DNA from: a virus
Direction: 5' to 3' (one strand)
Length of the DNA stretch: 64,000 nt
Virus record (IMG/VR): IMGVR_UViG_3300008117_000032
Span: 1-64,000 of that record
The notes beneath the pieces are model-generated. The model searched no databases and was not told the DNA's origin. It saw nothing but the letters and a program-made list of their open reading frames with translations. The position numbers were made by a program, and so were the translations under genes. This document shows positions 34,514-41,977 of this stretch, piece after piece. How positions within the stretch are numbered: the stretch's first letter is position 1; each line of letters opens with the position of its first letter.

Positions 34514-34546
34514 AACCCCGTCAGTTTCTACTGGTGGGGTTTTTTG
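34514..34546 (+). terminator. Terminator of the large RNA
   Basis: AACCCC pairs with GGGGTT, with inner CAG/CTG, followed by TTTTTTG and another T run. It lies between the RNA and the convergent minus-strand gene. Confidence 0.82.
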
Positions 34547-34551
34547 TTTTT

Positions 34552-36687
34552 TTAACAACCGTAGCTATCAGTTATTGAACCATTCGTTGCGATTCTATAC
34601 CAATCGGAGGAACCTAAAGTGTTGTTGGTATAATACAAGTCATTACCATTGTATGGTGTTGTTAGGTTTGAATCTGAATAAAATTTGGTAATTGTATACC
34701 AACTTGATTCTGCGGCATATAAGGTCTGAGTTAAAACAACAGGATTACAATCTATCGATACAAAAGTTTGTCCTGAGGTAACTGAATAAGGGTAAAATAC
34801 AAATGATTGCGTAGGTGTTTGAGATGGTGTTACAGACTGTGTAACTGTTGGTTCTGTTTGTGTTGGTGTAGGAGTTTGAGTTACAGAGGCCGTCGGAGTC
34901 TGTGTAAGCGTTGGTGTAGGTGAGTTGGTAGTTGTTGGTGAGTTAGTTGGTGTACTAGTAGTTGTTGGAGTTGGAGTATTAGAAGCGGTCAATGTTGGTG
35001 TGTTAGTAGTTGTTGGAGTTGGAGTATTAGAGGCTGTCAATGTTGGTGTGGGTGTCGGACACGCACAAGGTGAATTATAATACAAATTATTGAACTCACC
35101 TGAAATAACAGTTACTGAACCATATTCTATACAACCCTCGGGTGCACCCCAAGAATCAACACCAGCTTCAACGCTCAGGATATTTACTTCTCCACTACAA
35201 CAATCTGTGTAACTGAAAAAAGTTTCAGTTAATGTTACATCGAAATAAATTTTTTGATAACAATCGGCAAGTCTCGTTTGTGTTGGTGTAGGAGTAAGTG
35301 TGCCTGTGACTGTCGGACTGGTTGTTGGTGTTGGTGTAGAGGTCGAGGTCGATGTAGGAGTTAATGTAGGAGTTGAGGTCAATGTAGGGGTTAGAGATGG
35401 TGTCGTGGTCGGTGTTGGTGTTGAGGTCGGGTTTATTGTAGGAGTTGGGGATGGTGTTGGACAAAGTCCCTGACAACACTCACAACTATCGAAACATTCT
35501 AAAACATCATTCGAATTCACGACAACCGAAGGGCTTACATTATCAAAACATTGAGGAACTCCCCCACATTCAGTATGAGGTGCCTCATCACAATAACCGT
35601 AAATTACAGAACAACTGTCGGTTAAATTTGGATTCGACGAACGGAAATATCTCAAGAAAGATGGGTCCCCACATAGAAGAGCTGAATAATAGTAAACAGG
35701 AGGGGTCTGTGTAGGTGTTTGAGTGTTGGTAGGTGTTTGAGTGTTGGTAGGTGTTTGAGTGTTAGTTGGCGTTGGAGTCGGGGTAGAGGTGTTGGTAGGT
35801 GTTTGAGTGTTAGTTGGCGTTGGAGTTTGTGTAGAAGTATTTGTTGGTGTTTGAGTGTTGGTTGGTGTTTGTGTAACGGTCGATGTTGGAGTTGGGGTAG
35901 TGCAGTTGGTTATGTTTCCTGGAGGAGATTTCAATACCATCCAAACATCTTGAGCGAAGGGAATTTGGGATGGTTCAAATAAATAAATCGAAATACCATC
36001 TATAGAACAACCAGAAAATAATAAGTCCCAAATTCTAGGTATTGAATTGATGTTACAAGGGTCCTCTCCAGGTCCGAAACAGGTTTCAGGGTAAATAATG
36101 TAATAGTAATTCAATCTATTGTCAGATAAGTCCCTCACTCTATATTGGATAGCCAAAGAAGGAGAAGAGATATAAACAGTTCCTGCTAAGTTATAATTGG
36201 GACACTCACCAACTTGAAAATTCGTTACTAAATTTGTCCAAGGAATACCGTTGAACACTGTTGGGTCGATGTAAGGAGGATTGTATGTTGCAATTCTATA
36301 ATCTATATTAACGTTGGGTGGTAAGGCATATTCACTTGAAATTCTTAAAGTGACTGGAAACGGATATGGGTATTCATATACATAACAAGATTCGGTGTTG
36401 ACATTCACAACATCCCCCAAAGAATATGTCTGTATCATGTTTAATATATCTCCGTCATCTTGACTAACTAAATTCTCAGAAAAGTAATTTGGAATTTGTA
36501 TTGATGATGGAACAGCCCAAATCCTTTTGGATTGTTGAGGTAGTATTTCGTCTTGGTAAACCCACTGAAAATTCGAACTCTTCTGATAATTTATTGTTAT
36601 GACAGAGTCAGTAGGATTGGAAAAAGAAATTTTCTCAGTTTTTTTTACAATTCTTTGTTGACCAATAATTATAACGGGATTTGACAT
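34552..36687 (-). CDS. Thr/Pro-rich repeat virion-type protein
   Basis: A 711 aa protein; start ATG 36687 (MSNPVIIIGQQRIVKK) lies 5 bases after a minus-strand TATTTATC, whereas the in-frame ATG at 36714 precedes it. Residues 1-270 form beta-rich globular domains, followed by three mucin-like linkers of TPTxT/TQTPT repeats alternating with small Cys-containing modules (CCQGLCPTP, CCSGEVNIL regions). Similar T/P-linked proteins in large phages are probably surface decoration or adhesion proteins (inference). Converges with the large RNA. Confidence 0.78.
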   Translation of the reverse strand: MSNPVIIIGQQRIVKKTEKISFSNPTDSVITINYQKSSNFQWVYQDEILPQQSKRIWAVPSSIQIPNYFSENLVSQDDGDILNMIQTYSLGDVVNVNTESCYVYEYPYPFPVTLRISSEYALPPNVNIDYRIATYNPPYIDPTVFNGIPWTNLVTNFQVGECPNYNLAGTVYISSPSLAIQYRVRDLSDNRLNYYYIIYPETCFGPGEDPCNINSIPRIWDLLFSGCSIDGISIYLFEPSQIPFAQDVWMVLKSPPGNITNCTTPTPTSTVTQTPTNTQTPTNTSTQTPTPTNTQTPTNTSTPTPTPTNTQTPTNTQTPTNTQTPTQTPPVYYYSALLCGDPSFLRYFRSSNPNLTDSCSVIYGYCDEAPHTECGGVPQCFDNVSPSVVVNSNDVLECFDSCECCQGLCPTPSPTPTINPTSTPTPTTTPSLTPTLTSTPTLTPTSTSTSTPTPTTSPTVTGTLTPTPTQTRLADCYQKIYFDVTLTETFFSYTDCCSGEVNILSVEAGVDSWGAPEGCIEYGSVTVISGEFNNLYYNSPCACPTPTPTLTASNTPTPTTTNTPTLTASNTPTPTTTSTPTNSPTTTNSPTPTLTQTPTASVTQTPTPTQTEPTVTQSVTPSQTPTQSFVFYPYSVTSGQTFVSIDCNPVVLTQTLYAAESSWYTITKFYSDSNLTTPYNGNDLYYTNNTLGSSDWYRIATNGSITDSYGC
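34830..35900 (-). repeat. Thr/Pro-coding low-complexity repeats
   Basis: Three blocks (about 34830-35060, 35275-35460, 35700-35905) of short repeats coding (T/S)PT and TQTPTN units, separated by unique Cys-containing modules. Confidence 0.7.
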
Positions 36688-36692
36688 ACTTA

Positions 36693-36700
36693 GATAAATA
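36693..36700 (-). promoter_or_regulatory. TATTTATC late-type promoter motif
   Basis: Minus strand, 5 bases upstream of the start at 36687. Confidence 0.45.
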
Positions 36701-36749
36701 CAAACAAGTTTCATTCAGGATTGAAAAACGGAGCCAAAATGTAATTTTT

Positions 36750-36780
36750 TTTGGTAATTGAATTTAAAAGTTTATCTTTG
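36750..36780 (+). promoter_or_regulatory. Bacteroidota-type promoter
   Basis: TTTG ending at 36753, 19 bases, TATCTTTG (36773-36780), 15 bases before ATG 36796. Confidence 0.72.
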
Positions 36781-36795
36781 TAGAAATTAAAGAAT

Positions 36796-37077
36796 ATGAA
36801 CATGTCAGGTCTCAACATCAAAATTCTACATGAAACTTTCGGAACCCTTTTGGATGAAACTTTTGTTAATCAAATTCAGTTCAAACTTTTTCTTAAAATG
36901 GTTCAAAGTTCAATTGAGATGAAAACTGATTTAACCTTCTTCAATGGTGTGGATTTCTTGGTTCATATCCCACACAAACATTTGGTTAATTCAATTGTTA
37001 TGACTAAACTTGATTTCTATTCTTTAACTGACCATCTTATTAATAAATCTAAAATCGAAGCGGAGGTAACAAAATGA
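36796..37077 (+). CDS. Unknown phage protein, 93 aa
   Basis: Starts MNMSGLNIKILHETFGTLL; helical with one beta hairpin (FFNGVDFLVHIPHKHL). Driven by a host-type promoter, overlaps the next gene by 4 bases. Function unknown. Confidence 0.7.
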   Translation: MNMSGLNIKILHETFGTLLDETFVNQIQFKLFLKMVQSSIEMKTDLTFFNGVDFLVHIPHKHLVNSIVMTKLDFYSLTDHLINKSKIEAEVTK

Positions 37078-37358
37078 AATTCAGTGATTTAGTAAAAATA
37101 GTAGCAGTTGGTGCCTTGGTTTATGGTGCCTATAAATTGGGTGAGAAAAAAGGGCAAAAAAGCTCCTTACCTTACACACCTGCAGATGAACCTATGGGTG
37201 ACATACAGGACGCCGAAGTGGTTCAAGAGAAAAGTGAATCTGATTTTATACAGGAACTCATAGATTCGTTAAGGAAAAAACCAAATAAAACCGCAAAGGA
37301 TAAGAACACATTAGAACTTTTAGAAATCAAATTAAGACAATTACTCAAAGGATTATGA
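37074..37358 (+). CDS. Membrane-anchored small protein, 94 aa
   Basis: N-terminal hydrophobic anchor (LVKIVAVGALVYGAYKLG), an acidic Pro-containing linker and a charged C-terminal helix. Coupled to both neighbours by 4-base overlaps. Confidence 0.68.
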   Translation: MKFSDLVKIVAVGALVYGAYKLGEKKGQKSSLPYTPADEPMGDIQDAEVVQEKSESDFIQELIDSLRKKPNKTAKDKNTLELLEIKLRQLLKGL

Positions 37359-37654
37359 TAACGATTGAAAATATTATAGAACACTCCAAACCCCATAGAA
37401 ATATGGTTGAGGGTGCACGTCAGACATATATGACTGATGGAAAAATTGGACTCTCAATTGTTGGGGGTGCTCAAGGGTTGTATGGTGATTTCAAAGATGA
37501 TTTCGAAATTGCAATTATGGACAGTGAGACTGGTGATTTCGTGACAAAATATTACTTACCTGAAGCTAACGATGATGTTGTTGGATATTTAAGTTCTGAG
37601 GCTCTTACCTCTTTAGCCAACACATTATTTCCAAAAGGTTTCCAAGTTCGTTAA
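37355..37654 (+). CDS. Unknown phage protein, 99 aa
   Basis: Small alpha/beta protein; MVEGARQTYMTDGKIGLSIV and FEIAIMDSETGDFVTKY suggest a beta sheet. Last gene of the 36796-37654 operon. Followed by a UUCG terminator. Confidence 0.7.
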   Translation: MITIENIIEHSKPHRNMVEGARQTYMTDGKIGLSIVGGAQGLYGDFKDDFEIAIMDSETGDFVTKYYLPEANDDVVGYLSSEALTSLANTLFPKGFQVR

Positions 37655-37696
37655 ACTTGGTGGTGGAGTGGCTGGCAAAACCGTTCAGCCCCTATT

Positions 37697-37725
37697 GGGA
37701 GACTTCGGTCTCCCCTTTTTTTTTT
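37697..37725 (+). terminator. UUCG-loop rho-independent terminator
   Basis: GGGAGAC, TTCG, GTCTCCC, then C and a long T run. Confidence 0.9.
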
Positions 37726-38203
37726 ATTCCCACCAAACACCGAAACCACAGTTTTGGAATACTATGTTGTAGGCTTGTTCTTTGATGTGGTCCAATAACT
37801 CGTCCAAGTCACTCCAACCACCCATGTCTGTATTGTCGATTACTACTTGAATTGTAAAGTAGCTCTCATCACCTGTTTCTGGGTCTGAACTCAATATGTT
37901 TGAATCGCCCCAACTACTTTTAGCAATCACATCATTTTCCGATTCCCTCTCGTCGTAGTATTGTGGAAATATTTTTATGTAACAATATTCGTCTCCACCC
38001 AAGTCAACCCTGACTCCATCTTCACCTTGCAATTTATTTATTGCTTTTTCACAAAAATCGATTACACCTTCCTCACCAACTCTGTCTCTTATACCAAGGA
38101 GAAAATAATCTAAGTTGTATCCAACCATCTTGGCAATAGATTGAATGTCAGGATTTGGATAACCCTCTTTTTCTAATACCTTTAAAAAATATTTTACATC
38201 CAT
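37724..38203 (-). CDS. Unknown acidic phage protein, 159 aa
   Basis: Starts MDVKYFLKVLEKEGYPNP; acidic, ends in an aromatic-rich NCGFGVWWE. Follows the CxxC-repeat gene by 10 bases on the same strand. No family recognised. Confidence 0.7.
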   Translation of the reverse strand: MDVKYFLKVLEKEGYPNPDIQSIAKMVGYNLDYFLLGIRDRVGEEGVIDFCEKAINKLQGEDGVRVDLGGDEYCYIKIFPQYYDERESENDVIAKSSWGDSNILSSDPETGDESYFTIQVVIDNTDMGGWSDLDELLDHIKEQAYNIVFQNCGFGVWWE

Positions 38204-38213
38204 TCTATATAAA

Positions 38214-39071
38214 TTATTGGAGATGGCTTATGTCCCAACTTGGTGTTGTGAAGAATTTAGGTTTTCTCGGTTCAAATCTAACATTTGGAAGTTGATTATA
38301 AAGTCCCAAACAATATATTTGGTCTGGGGTTACTTCATCAGAAAGTTCAGCGTGTTCTTGTGTCACTTCTCCGAGTATAATTATAGATTTACTATTATAG
38401 AATCTATCTGTTGGTATAACTTCTTCAAATTCTTCCTCTTTGATTTCGAATAAGTCGTAAAGGTTTCTATTCCAACAAACTATAAATTGAATGTCAAATA
38501 GTTTTTCATCGGTTTCGAGATTTCCATCACCATTACAATCATCACAATATACATCCCCATCACCACCACATATGTGACATGTAACCTTACCTGTTCCATT
38601 ACATTCGTCACACTCCCTTTGTCCTTTACCTTCGCACTCATCACAGTCCTCAGGTCCGTCATCTCCATCTATTTTACCATCACCATCACAAAAATGACAA
38701 GTGACTTCAAGGTCACCCTCACACTCATCACATTCCAAATCACCTATTCCATTACAGTTATCACATCGTACATGTCCTCCTCCATCACACATACCACATT
38801 CATCGTAGTAGGTTTCGTCTTCCGTTGAAAAGACTGTTGCAAAAAAGACTTTATCATACCATTCTTCTATTTGTTCTTGGGGTATGTTTTGTGAAACACC
38901 CCAAGTGGCAATACATAATTTAATGAAGTTGTCAGGACCCATATACTTAAAGTAATCCCAATAGTTTTTTTCTCCCGTCAATGTGTTGTAAACATCATTT
39001 GGAGTCTGAGGTGGTTTAGTAAAGTCACTAAACATCCTTTTGGCTAATCTATAAATCTTACTGTTGGTCAT
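38214..39071 (-). CDS. Extended DnaJ-type zinc-finger protein without J domain
   Basis: A 285 aa protein with eight CxxC units (CGMC, CDNC, CDEC, CHFC, CDEC, CDEC, CHIC, CDDC), most followed by GxG, at about residues 82-190: twice the number in DnaJ. No HPD J domain is present. A helical N-terminal domain and an alpha/beta C-terminal domain flank the zinc region. It may bind unfolded proteins or nucleic acid (inference). Acidic residues fill the repeats. Confidence 0.78.
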   Translation of the reverse strand: MTNSKIYRLAKRMFSDFTKPPQTPNDVYNTLTGEKNYWDYFKYMGPDNFIKLCIATWGVSQNIPQEQIEEWYDKVFFATVFSTEDETYYDECGMCDGGGHVRCDNCNGIGDLECDECEGDLEVTCHFCDGDGKIDGDDGPEDCDECEGKGQRECDECNGTGKVTCHICGGDGDVYCDDCNGDGNLETDEKLFDIQFIVCWNRNLYDLFEIKEEEFEEVIPTDRFYNSKSIIILGEVTQEHAELSDEVTPDQIYCLGLYNQLPNVRFEPRKPKFFTTPSWDISHLQ

Positions 39072-39471
39072 AGTTCATCGTTATGTATAAAAGAACTTTA
39101 TGTAGTTCATCTAATTTGTAATGGAATTCTAATATCATAGGGTCATTAATAATTAAACCATCAACATCACCTCCTTTAAACTTAAAGGTTACTGGGTCGA
39201 TTTGGTGTTTGAAAAAAAATTCATGCACTTGGTTTGAGATTATTGATAACATATGTCCAACACTGTGTGCGTCTCCGTCACAAGCGCCCTGATAATCAAT
39301 TTCGACATCAACATCCATTCCCTCCATTACATCACCATTATATGAAATGTCTGTCACTTGGAGGTTTATCAACTCAAAGTGTTTGTGCATTTCACTTAGG
39401 AAAAGATACTTGAACTTTTCCGTAAGCGTTTCTTTGTATCTATATTTCCATTCTTTAGAAAATTTTTCCAT
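39058..39471 (-). CDS. Unknown phage protein, 137 aa
   Basis: Start ATG 39471 (MEKFSKEWKYRYKE) chosen because TATTTATA lies 5 bases upstream; an in-frame ATG at 39531 precedes the motif. Alpha/beta, soluble. Overlaps the CxxC-repeat gene by 14 bases. Confidence 0.65.
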   Translation of the reverse strand: MEKFSKEWKYRYKETLTEKFKYLFLSEMHKHFELINLQVTDISYNGDVMEGMDVDVEIDYQGACDGDAHSVGHMLSIISNQVHEFFFKHQIDPVTFKFKGGDVDGLIINDPMILEFHYKLDELHKVLLYITMNYDQQ

Positions 39472-39476
39472 ATTAA

Positions 39477-39484
39477 TATAAATA
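39477..39484 (-). promoter_or_regulatory. TATTTATA late-type promoter motif
   Basis: Minus strand, 5 bases upstream of the start at 39471; probably drives 39471-37724. Confidence 0.5.
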
Positions 39485-39531
39485 GATTTGTCTTTTGAAT
39501 ATTTTCCTTTAGTTTTTAAAAAACAAATCAT

Positions 39532-39954
39532 ATGGGAATCACTGTAACACTAACAGCAGAAGAAATCCTAAACACACCTAACGACTTCGAACTTGGTGGT
39601 CTTGCAAGAAACAAATACTGGCAAGAAAGAAGAAACCTTGAGGGTCCTCCTCAAGATGATGAACATTTCATGATGGAAATTGCTCCTGATGGAAGTGTAA
39701 AGAAAATCATTCGACCTTGGACTTGTTCAATCTGTGGTAAAGATACTTCTGAAGTTGAATATGATTATCTTGTAGGATATGACCATTTGGGATGTGTTCT
39801 CCAAGGAGACCCAAAGATGGATGAGAAAGACAGATGTGTAATCTGTGGACAAGAATCACCATACCTTCGTTCAACAAATATAAATGAAAGAATTGGATAT
39901 GTGGAAGGTGGGGGACAAGCTTGTTTCCAACCACACATTTGTGATAAAGTTTAA
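39532..39954 (+). CDS. Zinc-ribbon phage protein, 140 aa
   Basis: Two CxxC pairs: CSICGKD at about 64-70 and CVICGQE at about 102-108, with His and Cys downstream (GYDHLGC, PHICDKV), likely one or two zinc sites. Divergent from the minus-strand operon. Function unknown. Confidence 0.7.
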   Translation: MGITVTLTAEEILNTPNDFELGGLARNKYWQERRNLEGPPQDDEHFMMEIAPDGSVKKIIRPWTCSICGKDTSEVEYDYLVGYDHLGCVLQGDPKMDEKDRCVICGQESPYLRSTNINERIGYVEGGGQACFQPHICDKV

Positions 39955-39960
39955 AATATA

Positions 39961-39992
39961 TTTGGCTGGTAAATTGTGGTTCCCTATCTTTG
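39961..39992 (+). promoter_or_regulatory. Bacteroidota-type promoter
   Basis: TTTG (39961-39964), 20 bases, TATCTTTG (39985-39992), before ATG 40012. Confidence 0.75.
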
Positions 39993-40011
39993 TGTAACAA
40001 AACACAACAAT

Positions 40012-40467
40012 ATGACACAAACCACTACCCTTCCCGCAGTAAACATCAACACCAACAACGCCTATTCTTCTGACGTTTTTTACGGTTCATTCAGAACTTT
40101 CGTTAAAGGTAAATCTCTCGACGTTTCAGTTTCAAACCACCTGAAAGATATCAACAAAGAATATGAATTCCGCATCGCAGGCAAATGCAAAGCTGGGTTT
40201 ATCAACATCCACGACACCAAAGGAACTGTTGATGTAATCCGTGGATATGGCAAGAATTCTTTGGTCAACATTCAAGTTAAGAACGAATACGGTCAGTGGA
40301 TGAACGTTTACACTACAAAAGGTGGTAAGTGGTATTCAATCGACCTTGGTTTCTTAAAGGTAATCACCGTTGGAACCATGAGAACTTGTTTCCCTGACAT
40401 GTGTGATATGAACTTGTGGACATTGGTTGGAGCAAAGACTTGGGCAGATAAAGCATTCGCGAAATGA
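40012..40467 (+). CDS. Unknown phage protein, 151 aa
   Basis: Start ATG 40012 (MTQTTTLPAVNIN) follows the promoter. Beta-rich and basic (FYGSFRTFVKGKSLDVSV). GC is slightly higher than surrounding late genes. Next gene starts in its stop. Confidence 0.72.
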   Translation: MTQTTTLPAVNINTNNAYSSDVFYGSFRTFVKGKSLDVSVSNHLKDINKEYEFRIAGKCKAGFINIHDTKGTVDVIRGYGKNSLVNIQVKNEYGQWMNVYTTKGGKWYSIDLGFLKVITVGTMRTCFPDMCDMNLWTLVGAKTWADKAFAK

Positions 40468-40694
40468 TGTGGGAAATATATGGATATATCGGGAGCGTCC
40501 TCATTTTAGGTTCATTCCTAATTGAGGACGTTTTCCGTCTTAGAGCGGTCAACACGGTTGGCGCAATTTTTTGGTTAGTTTATGGATTCGGAATTTCGGC
40601 AGGTCCGACAATTGTTGTAAATTCGTGCGTTATCATCATTCACTCCTATTGGTTTTACAAACACAGAAAAGAATGGACATCAAAGAAAAAATAA
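40464..40694 (+). CDS. YgjV-like small membrane protein
   Basis: A 76 aa protein with three hydrophobic segments and the pattern GSVLILGSFLIEDVFRLRAVN, then VGAIFWLVYGFGIS and CVIIIHSYWFYK, resembling the YgjV inner-membrane family. ATGATG start overlaps the preceding stop. Role unknown. Confidence 0.65.
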   Translation: MMWEIYGYIGSVLILGSFLIEDVFRLRAVNTVGAIFWLVYGFGISAGPTIVVNSCVIIIHSYWFYKHRKEWTSKKK

Positions 40695-41938
40695 AATCAG
40701 CTCCCAAATACCCTGGTTGTTACATCTACAAAGATGGCAAAGACCAGGTAATATATGTGGGGATGTCCAAGTTCCTTCCCAAACGTGTTGCGTCTTATTT
40801 CAATAAGAAACACGATGACAAGAAGACAAGGACCCTTGTTGAACAAATACGTGACGTTGAGTATCAGATTGCTTCATCTGAGGCTGAGGCTCTCATCATG
40901 GAGGAAGAACTCATCAAAATTTACAAACCCAAGTTCAACATCAAAGGTAAAGATGATAAGTCAAGAACTTGGCATTTGTCTTTGACTGGTGGACCATACT
41001 CCAAACTTCAAATAACTCATGGGAAAGGTGAGGACACCTGTGGAATCAACTTCACCTCAGGTCAAAGGGCGTATGAAGTTATGGAACTTATCAACGACAT
41101 CCTTCCACTTAGAACTTGTTCCTATACTTTGAATCAAGAAAACATCGGGGCAGGTAAATTCAAACCATGTCTTGAGTATCATATTGGTCGTTGTAACGCA
41201 CCCTGCATTGCCTTGGAATCGAACCTTGAATATCTGAAGTATCAATTAATTGTTCGAAAGATATTCGAACTTGATTATAAGATGTTAAAGGTGTTTCTCA
41301 CAGGAAAAATGCATGAGTTTGCCAAGAACTTGGAGTTCGAAAAGGCGGACAACTACCTCAACAGGGTTAATCAAATCAAAAAACTTGAAGAGAAACTCGA
41401 ACCCATCCGTGTAAGGAAATATAACAAGATTGCCTTTGGTATAAAAAAGGTTTTGGGTCTTAAAAATCTTCCTTTGATTATCGAGGCGTTTGACAACTCA
41501 CACAATCAGGGTGACTCAAATGTTGCGGCCTCTGTAAGATATGTGAATAACAAACCTCTCAAGAGTGAATACCGTAAGTATATCATTCGTGAGGAGTCAA
41601 ACAATGGTAATGATTGTCTGTCATTCGAGGAAGTGGTTTACAGACGTTTTAAGAGACTCTTGGATGAAAAGGGTCAACTACCTGACCTTGTTCTAATTGA
41701 TGGGGGAATTGGTCAATTAAACGTTGCAAAGAAGGTATTTGAGTCTCTTGGACTTACCAACAGGATTGATTTGATATCAATTTCGAAAGACCAAAAACAC
41801 AGGTCACAGACCGTTCATACAACTGATGGTAAACAACATCCAATGGATTGGTCCGTTCTCGGAGTTATTCAAGAAGAGGTTCACAGGTTTGCAATAAAGT
41901 TTCATAGAGAAAGAGCAGGAAAAAAACTTTTGGCATAA
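40673..41938 (+). CDS. uvrC: UvrC-like excision nuclease subunit, shortened
   Basis: A 421 aa protein; start ATG 40673 overlaps the previous gene. GIY-YIG nuclease domain at about 12-100 (YPGCYIYKDGK, VIYVGMSKFLPKRVASY), a UVR motif near 213-235 (EFAKNLEFEKADNYL) and the RNase H-like second nuclease domain from about 270 (IEAFDNSHNQGDSNVAASV ... LVLIDGGIGQLNVA). Bacterial UvrC is about 600 aa; here the C-terminal helix-hairpin-helix DNA-binding domain is absent and the inter-domain region is short. It may work with host UvrAB or damage host DNA. UvrA and UvrB are not in the window. Confidence 0.9.
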   Translation: MDIKEKIKSAPKYPGCYIYKDGKDQVIYVGMSKFLPKRVASYFNKKHDDKKTRTLVEQIRDVEYQIASSEAEALIMEEELIKIYKPKFNIKGKDDKSRTWHLSLTGGPYSKLQITHGKGEDTCGINFTSGQRAYEVMELINDILPLRTCSYTLNQENIGAGKFKPCLEYHIGRCNAPCIALESNLEYLKYQLIVRKIFELDYKMLKVFLTGKMHEFAKNLEFEKADNYLNRVNQIKKLEEKLEPIRVRKYNKIAFGIKKVLGLKNLPLIIEAFDNSHNQGDSNVAASVRYVNNKPLKSEYRKYIIREESNNGNDCLSFEEVVYRRFKRLLDEKGQLPDLVLIDGGIGQLNVAKKVFESLGLTNRIDLISISKDQKHRSQTVHTTDGKQHPMDWSVLGVIQEEVHRFAIKFHRERAGKKLLA

Positions 41939-41974
41939 TAGGGTTTGTGTCTTATATTTGCACAAATATTTATA
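41929..41974 (+). promoter_or_regulatory. Combined host-type and TATTTATA motifs
   Basis: TTTG (41929-41932), 20 bases, TATATTTG (41953-41960), then TATTTATA (41967-41974) 3 bases before ATG 41978. Both motif classes precede this gene. Confidence 0.5.
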
Positions 41975-41977
41975 GAT

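Larger units (their letters stand above)
33550..34546 (+). ncRNA. Large ornate non-coding RNA, about 1 kb (GOLLD/ROOL-like candidate)
   Basis: About 1000 bases without protein-coding capacity, starting at a strong host-type promoter and ending in a terminator. Richer in G than the flanks and full of stable hairpins: AAACC-TTCG-GGTTT near 33670, CTCCC/GGGAG near 33755-33770, GTTTCC-GAAA-GGGAAC near 33780-33797, AATCAA/TTGATT near 33868-33893, ACTATGG/CCATAGT near 33940-33960 and AATCC/GGATT near 34320. Size, GNRA and UUCG loops, phage context and neighbouring tRNA-like gene match the giant phage RNA classes GOLLD and ROOL, but I cannot assign either. Function of those RNAs is unknown; they form large multimers. 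Confidence 0.75.

Noticed and set aside
33550-34546. Group I or group II intron
   Set aside because: I saw no paired P7-type core with the phage group I signature and no domain V hairpin, there is no interrupted flanking exon, and the region has its own promoter and terminator.
33163-34546. Ribosomal RNA fragments
   Set aside because: boxA-like sites recall rRNA operons, but I recognise no conserved 16S or 23S segment and the length is wrong.
34443-34691. Open frame of 82 codons on plus strand
   Set aside because: It crosses the RNA terminator and runs antisense to the Thr/Pro-rich gene; no promoter, no recognisable composition.
35719-35982. Open frame of 87 codons on plus strand
   Set aside because: Cys/Arg/Trp-rich antisense reading of the Thr/Pro repeats.
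37655-37722. tRNA-like sequence after the 37355 gene (GGTGGAGTGGCTGGCAAAACC)
   Set aside because: The bases look tRNA-like at first sight, but no cloverleaf forms; the stretch leads straight into a UUCG terminator.
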